A stretch of DNA of 64,000 nt from Impatiens glandulifera (GCF_907164915.1 NC_061864.1:8005889-8069888); one strand, 5' to 3'. Positions 13,255 to 26,000 are shown, numbered from the stretch's first letter. Translations and numbers: made by a program. The notes: generated from the letters alone by a model not told the origin.

Positions 13255-14180
13255 CTACTTTTGCTGCTCGGTCTTCGACTCATCTAACTGAATTGAATTT
13301 GAACCAAGCTACTTAGCTCTACCCTGCCCCTAACTGAATTGAATTTGAACCAAGCTACTTATCTCTACCCTGCCCGCATTTCCTTTTTCAGGGGGCCAAA
13401 AAAATGTCTCAATCGGCTGCATTCTTCGGAATTCTACTGAACGGGTCGATCTTTTGTGATGTGTGTGCTTGGGGATGATGAAAACATGGCCTTCTCAATC
13501 AACCCTCTCCCTTTGGTCGAGCCTCTCCGCCTATCGCTGAACCAACTGACTCAAAGAGGAGCCTATAGAATAAGTCCCGAGTATGTTAGTCAAAGGTGGG
13601 TGTTTTTTTTTTATGGTTTTTCCGTTTCTCTCAGCTGCTCTTCCATATGCAACCCACCAAATTTCGACCACCTCGGACTTGGAATGTTCCCATCAAGATA
13701 CCGCTCCGTGTGCTGTCATTAACTCCGAATGATGGGCAAGCTAAAAGCTGATTGATCTGTTCTTTTTAGGATGGGGTTTCAGTGTAGTAAATAAATGAAT
13801 TAATTTTTATTTTACAGTTTCGTGGAATGATGACTTGATCAAATTCTTTTCAAGCTGCTGACACTAATGCACCCACCAATCGTGGGCGGCCTGTACATGA
13901 TAATAAACTTGTCCGACTTCGTTTGATTCCTTCTCCATAGAAAAAAAGGCTATCTCGTTTTAGAAAGGGGCACCCCCTAACAACCTCTCATCGTGTCCCA
14001 AATCACATTCCTTGAATCGAAAAGGGAAACCTACTCATCCATCAGCTCTGCGAAAGGAGAAAGAATTGAAGATTTTAGCCCGAAACCAACCCCACAATTG
14101 AACTTTAGCGAGAGCGGAGGTACGTTAGGAACTAACTTGCTCGGCTTTGCTTGTCTTTGGAATGTATGTTGATGGCACTA
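13255..14180. other. GC-richer non-genic block, possible organelle-derived insert
   Basis: Base composition changes sharply from the surrounding AT-rich DNA to a mixed-composition sequence over about 0.9 kb, then reverts at about 14180. An open stretch at 13456-13722 (MMCVLGDDENMAFSINPLPL) matches no family I recognise. Mixed composition and several short non-repetitive open stretches resemble plant mitochondrial intergenic DNA transferred to the nucleus, but I could not match a mitochondrial gene. The function is unknown and a coding role is not supported. Confidence 0.4.
13285..13375. repeat. Two-copy 45-46 bp tandem repeat
   Basis: Two adjacent units starting TAACTGAATTGAATTTGAAC and ending CTCTACCCTGCCC, differing at one or two bases. 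They lie at the left edge of the GC-richer block. Confidence 0.9.
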
Positions 14181-15618
14181 GAGGAGGTCATTTAAATGTC
14201 CATACTATCAAAATTGACTTATTTCGTCTCTTTTAGTAATTATTGTTAACTTTTATTTTTAAATTTATATATTTATTAATTAAATATTAATAAATTTTTT
14301 TTTTATTAAATAAACTAGATAATTTATTTTATTCTTAAATTTTTTATTATTTTAATATTAATTTCTCTTTTATATTTCATTTTTTTTATTAGTTTTATTA
14401 GTCTGAAAAATTACATTTTGTCTTCAACTTTTTAAATCAAAATAAAAAATGAACTTAATTAATTTTTTTAACGTGTTTAAATTATAATTTTTATTTCACA
14501 GATATTTTTAAAAGAATATAAAAAATCTAACAACTTATATATTTTATGCAACTCAATAATTTAATCTTATATAAATTCATTTTTTCTAATATATAATCTT
14601 ATATTATCAATTTTTGGGAGATATGTTTTAATTTAAATTTAGAAAATATGTATATAAATTCCCAAACTTTTGATCATATATTTTTTAAAAGTATATAATA
14701 GATTTTATCTGACCATGAAATTGTGAATATTACAATATAATGGTAAATTTTTTATCTTTTATAAAAACATTAGAAAATATAAATAAATCTAATATTTGTT
14801 CTTAAATTCCCTTTGTTAATAGATAGAATTTCAAATTAATTTGATCGTGAATTTTAGATTATTAAGTTTTTTTAAATTTAATTTTAAATAATATATTATT
14901 ATTATTATATATAATTTAAAATATATTTTTTAATTAGGTTTATTTTAATTAACATAAATTATATAACCCTAAAAATAGCAGGAAATATTAAAAAGATGAC
15001 TTGTTATTCAGGATGTTTTAAAAAAAAAAATCGTTTGAATAATTATATATAATTAACTCACTTTTTTGCTGTAAAAAAATTACATTATTTATCATTTCAT
15101 ATCAACATTTAATATTAAATAATTGCCCACTTTCATATTTTTGTTTCTCCTCATATCTAATTTAATAAGATTATTTTTATAATATTAATATTTGGATTCT
15201 CTTAAAAAAATAATTTATACATTTAGTTTCTAATTAAAAAATGCAGTATATTATATATTAACATTTAATATTAAATAGCTGCTTGCAATTTAATCGAATA
15301 ATTATTCTTATAATACAAATTATTTGAATAGTTTTTAGTTTATAAAAAACTTACATTTTTATATATTTTTCTCTTTTTTTAAAATAAATTTGAATGGTAA
15401 AAAACAACGAGATGCTACTTTACATATATATATATTTTTTTTTAGAAAACAAATGTAAATTGTTTGAGTTACATAAGCAATTATTTATATTATATATATA
15501 TATATTACTCATAAATTATATAAAGAGACATGCAAATATATTTTTGTTTTGTAAAGTACATAATATCATAAAAAAAAATGAAAAAAAAATAATCTAACTT
15601 AATTTCTAAAATATGCAT
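14181..15618. other. AT-rich intergenic DNA
   Basis: About 1.4 kb of AT-rich sequence with short TA runs (for example 15495-15507). No gene, RNA or recognisable transposon end was seen. Confidence 0.6.
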
Positions 15619-15746
15619 ATTGAAATAAATGCAATTAGCCTCACTTATAAGAATGCAATTCCCATTTATTATGTTACAGCCCATTGAAATAAATGCAATT
15701 AGCCTCACTTATAAGAATGCAATTCCCATTTATTATGTTACAGCCC
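15619..15746. repeat. Perfect 64-bp tandem duplication upstream of the CLE-like gene
   Basis: Units 15619-15682 and 15683-15746 appear identical by eye, each starting ATTGAAATAAATGCAATTAG and ending TTATGTTACAGCCC. They end about 50 bp before the putative TATA box of the repeat-peptide gene, so they could duplicate a promoter element. Their identity implies a recent event. Confidence 0.95.
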
Positions 15747-15798
15747 ATTTAATTAATTTTAAGAAATGCTTATCGATCTCCTTTAATCAATCTACAAG

Positions 15799-15806
15799 TA
15801 TAAATA
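15799..15806 (+). promoter_or_regulatory. Putative TATA box (TATAAATA) of the CLE-like gene
   Basis: TATAAATA lies 54-47 bp before the ATG at 15853. A start of transcription about 30 bp downstream (near 15830) would exclude the upstream in-frame ATG at 15811 from the mRNA. This supports 15853 as the start codon. Confidence 0.55.
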
Positions 15807-15852
15807 CTCCATGTTCAATTCAATTGTAATACCAAGTAAATTCAAAGCAAAC

Positions 15853-16254
15853 ATGAAGACTCCATCTCCACTCTTGTTAATCCTCTCCTTGTCCATTGTT
15901 TTTCTATGCTTAATTGAGGATGTTGTTTCTAATGAATCAATATTTGGAACTTCATTTCGAGGGGTGCCTAAAGATCCTTCTGACCCAATACACAATGTTG
16001 AGGCTCCTCAGTCCGATGTTGTCACATTTGGATTTTCATTACGAGGGGTTCCTAAAGGTCCTTCCGACCCAATACACAACCCCGAGGCTCCACTGTCCGA
16101 TGTCTCCACATTTGCAACTTCATTTCGAGGGGTTCCTAAAGGTCCTTCCGACCCAATACACAATGCTGGGGCTCCTCTATCCGATGTATCCACATTTGGA
16201 TTTTCATTCCGAGGGGTTCCTAAAGGTCCTTCCGACCCAATACACAATCACTAG
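15853..16254 (+). CDS. Secreted small-peptide precursor with four CLE-like repeats
   Basis: Intronless, 133 residues. Residues 1 to about 26 form a classic signal peptide (MKTPSPLLLILSLSIVFLCL). The rest is almost wholly a direct repeat of 28 residues (84 bp): three full units plus a final partial one. Each unit contains RGVPKGPSDPIHN, with RGVPKDPSDPIHN in the first. The spacers are acidic and Pro/Ser-rich (for example PEAPLSDVST). The motif resembles the 12-residue CLE hormone core (R-x-V-P-x-G-P-[DN]-P-[LI]-H-[NH]) with one extra Ser after the second Pro. The last unit ends in HNH directly before the stop, as in CLE precursors with a C-terminal peptide. Multi-CLE precursors are known in other plants; the 13-residue variant is not one I recognise. 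The role as a signalling peptide is inferred. An in-frame ATG at 15811 would add 14 residues before the signal peptide, which is unlikely. Confidence 0.8.
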   Translation: MKTPSPLLLILSLSIVFLCLIEDVVSNESIFGTSFRGVPKDPSDPIHNVEAPQSDVVTFGFSLRGVPKGPSDPIHNPEAPLSDVSTFATSFRGVPKGPSDPIHNAGAPLSDVSTFGFSFRGVPKGPSDPIHNH

Positions 16255-16376
16255 GCTACTTTGTCAAATTTGACTTAGGGATAAACTAGAGAATAAACAA
16301 ATTTTAGTTTGAAATAGGAAAAGGGATAAACTAATGTAGGATTATGTTTAGGTCCTCTTATTCAATTCTTCTTATG

Positions 16377-16382
16377 AATAAA
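16377..16382 (+). terminator. Putative poly(A) signal AATAAA of the CLE-like gene
   Basis: Canonical AATAAA 123 bp after the stop codon of the repeat-peptide gene. Plant poly(A) signals are loosely defined, so this is positional support only. Confidence 0.4.
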
Positions 16383-16599
16383 TTCTCAATTACCATTTAC
16401 TCCTTTATGCAGTTTTTCTGTTTTTTTTTTATCGACCAAACTATTAATATTTTGCTTATGCAGTGACATTAAATTAATACAGATACAAATTTAATATATT
16501 AGACAATGAATTGCACTTTTGCAAAAACATATATATCTTTTTAAGTTAATTGAATATGATATAAATAGGAGTAGTATAAACTTAACGATAAAAACATGG

Positions 16600-17000
16600 A
16601 TGTCAAGAGTATTACCTAACGCACCCAAAACATAACGAGATTAATAATTTGGGGATAAAAAAATGTTCATCAACGAATAAACATAAAAACTAGTATTAAG
16701 AGTTCAGAGATTCTCAATAAAATCAATGAGTTTACCGACCGCCTTCACTTGTTTTTTCGAAAAGATTTTTCCCATCGTCATTTATAATAGTGTTGTAGAC
16801 TGTAGAGTAAACACTAAGCACGTCGGTCACATGCGATCACTCAACTTCTTACGGTTTTTTTCGAGCCAAATAGTCCACTAGAAGATAATATGGATATGGA
16901 CTTATCGACTCAATCTTAACGACTTCACGTAAACTTAACTAATTTGAGTTTCAAATGAACTGAAACGTGAAAATTGATGGAACATAATTTCAGATTTAAA
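16600..17000 (-). mobile_element. Possible decayed LINE 3' region
   Basis: A stretch near 16845-16900 (GAGCCAAATAGTCCACTAGA) resembles a segment near 59260 (ACCAAATAGTCCATC) that lies next to a better preserved LINE zinc-binding-domain remnant in the same orientation. No open frame survives. The assignment rests on this similarity only. Confidence 0.25.
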
Positions 17001-17781
17001 ACAATTTATTATAATTTGATTTTTTCTCTCAGATATGCTGAAAATGTGAATTTTCTTGTAAAAAGTTTTCCAAAAAATTTGTTCTAAACAACTTTCATAT
17101 TTTAAGTTTTCGTTTTTGAGATCATCATCAAACTCAAATATTCTTTTCTCAGAAAGTTGATATAAAAGAATTCATGATTTCCTCATTCAAATGAGATTTG
17201 ATATTTTTCTCTCAAATTGGCTGAAAAGATGATTTTTCTAAGAGTTCAAGGAAATTATGTCCTTTTAACAACTTTCATTTTATAGGTTATTGATTGTTAG
17301 AAAACATATCGCTAAGTTTAAACTAATTTGATTAATAGGTCAAATTATTTATCATTTTGACCCTAAATAAGAGATATATTGCATCAAAATGAAGATCAAA
17401 TAAAAATGGCAAACCAAATAAACATACTAGTTGTAATATTGCAATCAAGATGTTCATGATTGAGATGTCATGGCTATCAAGACACTTCATTCTCTTATTT
17501 TCTTAAACTATTATACATAAACTAATAACTGTATTTAGTCCTTTTTCATTATGGTTAAAATTGAAGAAAGATGTTTCAGAATTCATTCGAGATTATTTAT
17601 TCATGAAGTTCATTGGACAAATTCTTCTATTATCAGCCTCTTATAATTGATCCCATTTGGATTTTTAAGAATCCGTTTGGATTTGGGTTTGGGTTTGGCT
17701 TTCGCATATGCACACTAACAAGAAAGCAATCACATAATATGCGCTTTCTAAACAACGATCAACTCGATAGTTGAAACTAGA
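17001..17781. other. Intergenic DNA downstream of the ALS1-type gene
   Basis: The region contains two diverged copies of a repeat-like phrase: TTTTCTCTCAGATATGCTGA near 17025 and TTTTCTCTCAAATTGGCTGA near 17206, each followed by similar text. This suggests old transposon sequence. No gene was seen. The last 100 bases probably include the 3' UTR of the ABC transporter. Confidence 0.4.
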
Positions 17782-20700
17782 CTAGAGGGTTTCCGTCTTT
17801 GCTCCCTCCAGTTGGCGTCTCACCAAAGCAGTGTAAATGCCATTCTTGTCAAGAAGCTCGTCGTGGCTACCACTTTCAACGATTTGACCATCAGAAACCA
17901 CGGCTACAGTATCTGCACTTTTAACAGTAGATAACCTGTGTGCTATAACCAGTACTGTCCGACCCTTCATCAAAGAATCCATAGCATCCTGTGCAAAAAA
18001 CCACCACGATATCAATAGTAAGGCCACGTTTCGATACATACTCTAATAACATCCATAATATAAGAAAATACGCATAAGTAATAAATACAATAAGACCAAC
18101 AACCTGAACTAGATATTCACTTTCTGCATCCAAAGCACTTGTAGCTTCATCCAAGAGGAGAATCTTAGGGTTCATTAGAAGAGCTCTCGCAATTGCCACT
18201 CTCTGTTTCTGTCCTCCCGAAAGCCTTACCCCACGTTCTCCTACGTGGGTTTGGTACTTGTCTGGGAATTTTGAGATGAACTCGTGGGCGTTAGCCATTT
18301 TCTGGAATTTTGAAGAAGAAGAATGAAGATCACTAAATTGCACAAATCTACAATTGGAAACTATTGGATATGGGATCTTACAGCTGCATTTTCTATATCA
18401 AGGATGCTTGCTTTACCATCAAGTCCATAAGAGATGTTCTCCTCAATAGAACAATTAAAAAGTATGGGTTCTTGGCTTACTATACTGATCTGTAAAAAAA
18501 TCAGGTTTTAGAGATTTGAAGGGATAACGAAAGAAGATTAGCACATTAATTACCTTTTTGTGAAGGTGTTCATGAGATATCTCCATTAAGGGTACACCAT
18601 TAATCAAAATATTTCCCCTTATTGGATCATAAAACCTTTCAATCAAGTTTGCTACTGTAGTCTGCAACACAAAATATAAATAAAAAAATAATATATATAT
18701 ATATATATAAGCTAGTAGAAAAAACGGAGAGCGTGAAGTCTTACCTTACCACCTCCACTTGGACCGACCAAAGCGACTTTCGAACCGGGTTGCAATTTCA
18801 ATGTTACTCCCTACATAAAAGAGAAAACGGCATTTGCTAAGGGAAGGTGTAAATTTCAAGAGTTATTCAACTTCTGAAATTTGACTAAGATTCTATGTTC
18901 TACTTCTACAAATGAATTACTACTATAATCAGAACCTTAGAGAGATTTAAGTTTTTATCTTGCTAACAAAAGATTTGAGGTTATTATTTTGCCATGGAGA
19001 GTGAAATTCCTTATTCCATAGTGAAGAAATTGGAGACGAAAAGAAGAATGGATTCCTAGTCTTTGAAATGAGAAAACCAGATTCATGAAATTATATCATT
19101 CATTTCTTTAGTAAATACCTTAATACAATAATCCATTTAACTATTTACTAATTCTCCCAAAATCCATAACAGATGATTACCTTGAGTACCATATGGTTAG
19201 GGCGGGAAGGATATGCAAACCAAACATCATCCAACTCCACTTCTGCATCTCCATCACTGTCATAAGAAGCAAAAGAAAAAAAGTGCTATAGAAATTGTAT
19301 TGTTTCAGAATAAATACAGTATTTTAATGACATCATAGATGGGGGTTGGAAGTCAATCTTGCTCTTTCAATCCAGTATCCCTTACCAATATTTAATACGC
19401 ATATGAAGAAACACCTAAAATCAAACTATTTAGATAGAATTTATAGAGCTAGAAAACATGTATGAACAGCAATAAGCATACATAAAGATATATATTAATG
19501 GTTTCCACAAAATTCATATGGCCATCACCAATAACGAAGCGAAACAATATTCTGAGAATAGATGTTTAGTGTAGCAAGCTACTTGCTCATATTAGGTTCT
19601 CAAAAATAATTCTTATCAACAAAATGGATCTAATCAAGTTCAGAAATATGAGTCTGGATAGTGTACTTGCACATTACACGGACTTCATTAAGAAAGGAAA
19701 GAGTGCATTAATGTTGAAAAAGCACAAGTAAAACTTTATCAGTACTAACCCCAATGGACATTTCTCCCCTGATTTTGGCATGGTTGATGAACGATCCAGA
19801 AGTTGAAACACCCGCCTGCTAGCTCCAGCAGCTTTCATCGTTACAGTATACAATCCCGAAAGTCCAGACACAGAAGAGCCAACTACCAGAAAGAAAAAAT
19901 AAATGATATCATTTGCATGATTACTATAGCATCTAACAAGATAAAATGGCTGAAAAGTATTCATTATGTATACCTGTCAGGCTATACAGAATGAATGATG
20001 TAAGAGCGCCTGGACTCATGAAACCAGATATGGTCAAGTTAGCACCATAGATAACCACTACAATAACCGACAGTGTTGATGCTGCATTTACCCCACCAGA
20101 GAATAGACCAACAACTCTCTGCAGAGGAAACCGACGTTAGAAGACAAATTGAGGGAATATATTATCTTTTTGGAATTATAGAGATGAAAACTTACCGCCT
20201 GTTTAAGTCCAAGCTTCAATGCCTCCTCAACTTTCTCTGAGTAGCGTGAGATCTCAAAGTTTTCCTGTGCAAAGGATCTGACAGTACGTATGGCCCCAAA
20301 TGATTCCTGATGAGGAGAATCATGTAGTTAATAACATGATTTATCTATAAAGATGCCTATTGAGCTTAGACATACTTTGTTTGCATATTGCCAATTGAGT
20401 ATAAGAATAATTTGTTACGATTTGTAGGGTTTATAAAGAGATTGAGGTGAGAAAAGGAATTGATGTAGCCCTTAGATGAGGAAAAAAATAAAGTCTTAAT
20501 ACAAGGATTCTACCATTATTTTAGACCAAGGTTTTGTCCCTGAGGAGGCTAGTGCTGCATCCCACTGTATGACCACCCACTTTAATCAAGGTGTTCTTAA
20601 TGGAAATTGAACAGAAGGTCTCAGCATCTTAATTTAACACTCTTACCACTTGAGGTACCTTAGGTGGGTGAGTTCTACCATATTCACTATAACTATTTAC

Positions 20701-22489
20701 AATCATGCCATTTTAGTATATTTTCAATCATACCCTAACCCTACCATACTATTTACAACCGTAATATGAAAGTGTAATCAATAAGCACATAGTCGAGCAC
20801 AACCCAAGCCCAAAAGAGACTCAGTGTTAGCAATCCAACAAATGGGGAATGAATAAGTTTCTTGACTAACCTCAGCAATTGAGGACGCAACAGCAGCTGC
20901 AGCTTGAGTCTTATGAGAAAGTTCACGAAGAAATCGACCAAATTGGCGGACAGACACCGAAATGGCTGGGACAACAGCCAGAGACAGTACTGAGGAGCAG
21001 GGGAAAAGAGAAAGTGTTTTAGAGTGAAGATTGTATAAACAATATGAATAAAGTTCAATGGATGTTCATAGATGAAAGAGAGTTACGTGTTAACTTCCAA
21101 GACGTTGCAAACATAAACACTAGACCGATAGCTACAGTTGCAAGATTCCTGAGGGCCTCTGAAAGATTGGTCGTTGCAGCATTTTTAATGATCTGAGTGT
21201 CTTCAGATAGCCTACTTAGAAGCTCTCCTGTTCGGGTGATATCAAAGAAGGCTATTTCCTGCATAAATTTCAGCCCAAACACCACCAAGAATTTAATCAA
21301 TATGAAAAAAAAAATATAAACATTGTTGAAAAAAAAGGAATTTCAGAAGATAACATGTATTTACTTGGTGAACCAAATGGCTGAATAAGTTCTTTCTCAA
21401 CCGAGCAACAACTCTTTCACTAGCAGAAGAGAACATCCATGCTCGAAGTGCTGTGCAAAGTGATCTGAAAGAGAATATTTTTTCATAAATCTTGAACATA
21501 ATTATAACCCTTTAAGCCACTTTATCTCCAATGGAAAATTTACAGTTACCATTCTACAATACTTTGAATTCCTATCAATACTACACTAATATTGACACTT
21601 GAAACCTTAATTTAAGCATAAGCTTGGAAAAAGCTAGAAATGTTCCTACTTCCTACCCCAGTATGACAATCAGAAAGATATCTAGTATGGTGCTTTTGAC
21701 ATCATTCCATGCTTCAACTTGCTGTTCGGGCGTTTGAATATCTCCAGAGACAATATCAATTATTTTCCCACCAAACTTTGGCTGCAAAAGTGAAATCCAG
21801 GTCAAAAAGTGTTCAAAACCAGACATATCACAGAAACAAATGAAAACAACAAATCTGCATACGATCAATATACTCGATGTGGAGGCTATCAATAGAGCAA
21901 CCGTGGCAATAACAAGTTTCCCTGCATCAGGCTTTGCCTGTGAAATACATGGTGGAATCAACATCTATATCTTGTTCAACATTAAAATTCCTACTTCAAT
22001 GTTTGAGGAATATCATTAACTTACAAGTGACAATACTCTTCCAAAACTGACATTAGCAGGCTGCATGTGAAGTAATAAAGTTAGTAATAATACACTAATG
22101 GCAATCACAATTTGAAGTCCGAAATAGAAATTAACATACCTGTACAGCCTCCCCACCCTCTAGGTCATTTTCCAACCTATCATCCCTCTTTCTCCCCTGT
22201 GTAACAAACAAAGAGCTGAACTTGATAGATTCCAGAAAAATAAAATAAAGAATCAGACTCCATAGATGGGAAAAAAATCAAGTGGGTCAAGATCGGCAAA
22301 CTTTTCTGGGCATTTCCTTCTTGTTTTTTTATGAATAACAAGTTTAAGAACAATCTAAATAAAATGGAAGGATCGGTAGGTCAATTTTGAGAAAAGACGA
22401 AATAAGGAGGAATTAGGGATAGAAGAAAGTCTGACTTCTCTGTGAAGGAGTGGAGTTCTTCCTCCTCCTCCGAAGCCATGGCCGTTCAT
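17782..22489 (-). CDS. ALS1: ABC transporter B family half-transporter, ALS1/ABCB27 (TAP2) type
   Basis: Half-size ABC exporter of the plant TAP-like group. The Arabidopsis orthologue ALS1 sits in the vacuolar membrane and is needed for aluminium tolerance (family knowledge). Seventeen in-phase exons: 22489-22436, 22196-22140, 22060-22025, 21937-21863, 21781-21657, 21464-21365, 21258-21087, 20989-20871, 20306-20196, 20118-19974, 19882-19750, 19256-19181, 18810-18745, 18661-18554, 18489-18382, 18301-18104, 17988-17782. Total 629 residues; Arabidopsis ALS1 is slightly longer. The membrane domain spans about residues 55-350. The nucleotide-binding domain has Walker A (GPSGGGKTT, about 417-425), signature LSGGQ (about 522-526), Walker B (ILLLDE, ending about 547) and the H-loop His about 578. 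Hallmark phrases include [20 protein letters not shown] and [20 protein letters not shown]. The exon 1 donor (GTCAGA) is weak and is chosen because it alone keeps the frame. All catalytic motifs are intact. Confidence 0.93.
20450..20700. repeat. Possible transposon fragment in intron 8 of the ALS1-type gene
   Basis: The intron 20307-20870 is much longer than its neighbours. It carries a non-AT-rich phrase (AAGGTCTCAGCATCTTAATT, then CTCTTACCACTTGAGGTACC) of a kind common in dispersed plant repeats. No ends or coding sequence were resolved. Confidence 0.25.
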
Positions 22490-22958
22490 TCTCGAGAATC
22501 CAAATTCAGTCAATTTGCCTAATTGCGCTTTACAGACTGAAGTCAATAACTAATATTTGCAGACCACAAGTGTATAAATAAAAGTTTTAAATAGGAAAGA
22601 ATAACAATTAGGCATCTTAACTTCTAACCATATATCAAATCAACCCTTAATTTTTTATTTATTTTTATAGTTACGTATATAATAATATTTATTCGTTTAA
22701 TTCATATTTATTCTTTATTTTAATAAATGGGCTGCCCTAGCCCGAGGGCCGGCCCTGTCTATGGGGACAGATGCATGAATTCGAGTTAGTGTGAGTTTAA
22801 AAAAAAAAATATGACGAGCTTAAAAAAATTATAATGAGCTTAAAATAAATTTAAAAAATTAGAGATAAACAATAGTGGATAAAAGTAACTTCTGTTTTTC
22901 TCTTAAATTAGATAAAGAAAATGTATTAAATGATAAAATTAAGAAATACTGTCACATG

Positions 22959-23016
<58 letters not shown>

Positions 23017-26000
23017 ATTATTATTTTATTTTTCTTCAGACTCTAACATAATTCATCCCCTGTCCACAAATACTTACTTTTAGTAATCATAATTTGGATA
23101 CTTTGTGGGATCTTAGTCAAATTTACTTTTGATATAGTAGTATAAACAAAGTTAAGAATAAAATATGGATAATTGCATAAAGTTAAAGGAGAAATTTGGG
23201 CATCTTTCCAAGAATATATAACAAATTACTTAATACATGTGGAGTTTTAAAAAATTAGGTAACTTTTGAATTATTTTGTTCAATTTTTAACTATAAAATT
23301 GGGTATATTTCTCTCGTTTGCTTGATGAGCAATCAATGTTTTAACTATAAATTTAAGGATTGACCATTCTTTGTCTACCTACTTACTATAATAAATCCAG
23401 GGTATGTGTTTCATTTGTATTTGTATATTCATCAAATTGAAAATTTTATCTTGTTTATTGTTAATACTTTTATTTATGTTATGTAATGTTTATTTTTTAA
23501 GAATAAATAATTAATTTATCGTGTTTCCTTTGTTAAACAATTACTAACATTGTAAATTTAAATTAATTTTAAATCCTCAAAATTAATCACTCTAATAAGT
23601 TGCTAATGTTAACTTAATATTTTTTCCTTCTAATTTATTATTACTTTTAATGTAAATTATTGTATTAGTGTTAATTTTTTTAACCTAAAAAACAATTTAT
23701 TTATTTTTAAATAATAATTTGTGATAGTCAATGAAGATAATAAAAAATAACCAGGTGTTATTTATAATTCAAATAAATATAAATAAGTTAACAACAATTT
23801 ATCAATTTTTTTTATTAAATGCATTAATAAGAAACGGAGATAATTATTTTAGGAAATATTTATTTGTTTAAATAATATATATTTTATTAAATCATTTAAA
23901 TATTCATTTATTATTTTATAATATATTTGATATTAATACATAATATATTTTCAACTTATAAACTTAAATAAGCCTGTAAGTAAGTTGAATATTATTGAAT
24001 TACTTTAATGTTTATTTAATAAATTAAAAATAATAAATTAGGAATAAACTGAATAAAATTAACACAAATTTATGATTATTTAAATGACTCATATTAAAAA
24101 AATATACTTTTATTTATTACATTACTTAATTCATTAAATAAAAATACAAAAATATATTTTATTATAAATTATTATTTTTTATTTTATTATTATATATTAT
24201 TATTTTTAAAAATTTATATTTAAAAAATATTATATATCTCTCCAAATTCAACTGGATATATCTCTCCAAATTTAGCAAAAATTCTTTTTTCAAATAAACG
24301 CAGAACCAGAACTAGACCAGTTTACAGTGTAAGATTCTTTTTATTTTTTAATTAAGTGGTTGCTTTTGTCATTGCTTACATAAGATTTGTTGGGAGTTTC
24401 CCTAAAACAAAAACCGTAGATGTAACGTGGCCCTGTTTTGAAAATAACCATATTTTTATTTTCAATTTTAGGAACTGCCGTTTCTATCCAAATAGTTTGA
24501 GTGACAACCAAACTTTAAATATTATTCCGTACTTCCATAATTCATTAACGTTCAATTTTTAAGGATTTGTTTCGTACCAGGTTATTGGGAAAAAAAATAT
24601 ATATTTGTATAATTTTAATAATTTTATTTTATATAAATATAAAAAAAAAACAAATTTGAATCAAAATAGGATAATATTATATGATGATAAAAAATATATA
24701 TTTTTTTAATTAATAAATTAAGTAAAATAATATTTAGTTAAGTTTAAATTACACTGTCTTAACATTTGAATTTATTCTATTTTACTTTCAAATTAAATTA
24801 TTTTAATTTTAAATTTTAAAAATATTTTAAACAAATACAATAAAATATCATTATAATAAATAGTTGAAATAACAATAGGTTTGACAAATTTTTGGGTCTT
24901 ACAATATCCCAACTGAAATGGATTTGAATCTATTTCAAAAAATCAGGTATCTAGGTGATCATTATTATTAATTCTGAAATAATGGTAATGAGTCGACCCA
25001 AACTCGATTTATTACACATAACCAGGAATTATTATTTTAAAGGATTAGCTTGTCTTATAAATTAATATTTTTTCAATATCCGTTGTTTTATAAATTATTT
25101 TAAAAATGAGATTATAACAATTAATCAAATAAATATTACAATTACGTCGGCTAACTAATTTTTCCGACCTTGATTAAAAATAAACATTTTATAATAATAT
25201 TGAAAAACATATATTTTTTAAGTTATAAAAATCTAATATTAATAATTTTATCTCGTACATAAATTAGAATGGTATAAACTAAAAAAAATAGTTTCATACT
25301 ATACAAGTCAATAACAAAATTAGGTAAATAATACCACGCTCCACCCAAAAAAATATGTATAACTGTATATATGAATTTACATATTGTATTTAGATTAAAT
25401 TAAAACATTATATAAATGAAAACATAATTGGTTAACCCAACGTTCTCATTAAATCAAAACATAAATAAGATTTCATTATATATATTATAATTAGATATTG
25501 TTGTTTCTTTTTCCTATTTAAAAATGATAATAGATACATTATAAGCAGGCCCAGAGGTGCATATGACCTTAATTTTATTTTATGGGCCCAAATTTAAAAT
25601 AATTTTTTAAAATTAGTTACTTAATTAATAAATATATATTTAATTAATTAATATTCTTTTATATATATATTATAAATTATTGTAATTATATATTTAATAT
25701 ATATATTTTAATTTTGTTACTTTCAATTTTTTAAACTTTTTTGGACAACAATTTTTTTAACATGCCCTAATTTAAGTAAGTATAATTTAATTATTGGATT
25801 CTTATGGATATTCCTATTTATTCTCTCATCTCAGATGTAAAAAGAATAAACTCCCATTACATATAAATTTATACTTTTTATGTATCCAACTTATATAGTA
25901 AAAAAACAAACTGAATCACATAGGCTACTACTCGTTATCCATTTTGATATAATATTATATATAGTATGATTTTAAATTGTAAAAATAAAATATAAATTAT

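Noticed and set aside
13456..13722. 88-codon open frame in the GC-richer block
   Set aside because: No family resemblance, no start context or splice continuation, and the block looks like inserted non-genic DNA.
15914..16273. A 119-codon frame overlapping the CLE-like gene, and a 79-codon frame on the opposite strand (16008-16247)
   Set aside because: Both are by-products of the 84-bp repeat, whose unit length is a multiple of three and keeps all frames open. Only the frame with a signal peptide and CLE-like core makes sense.
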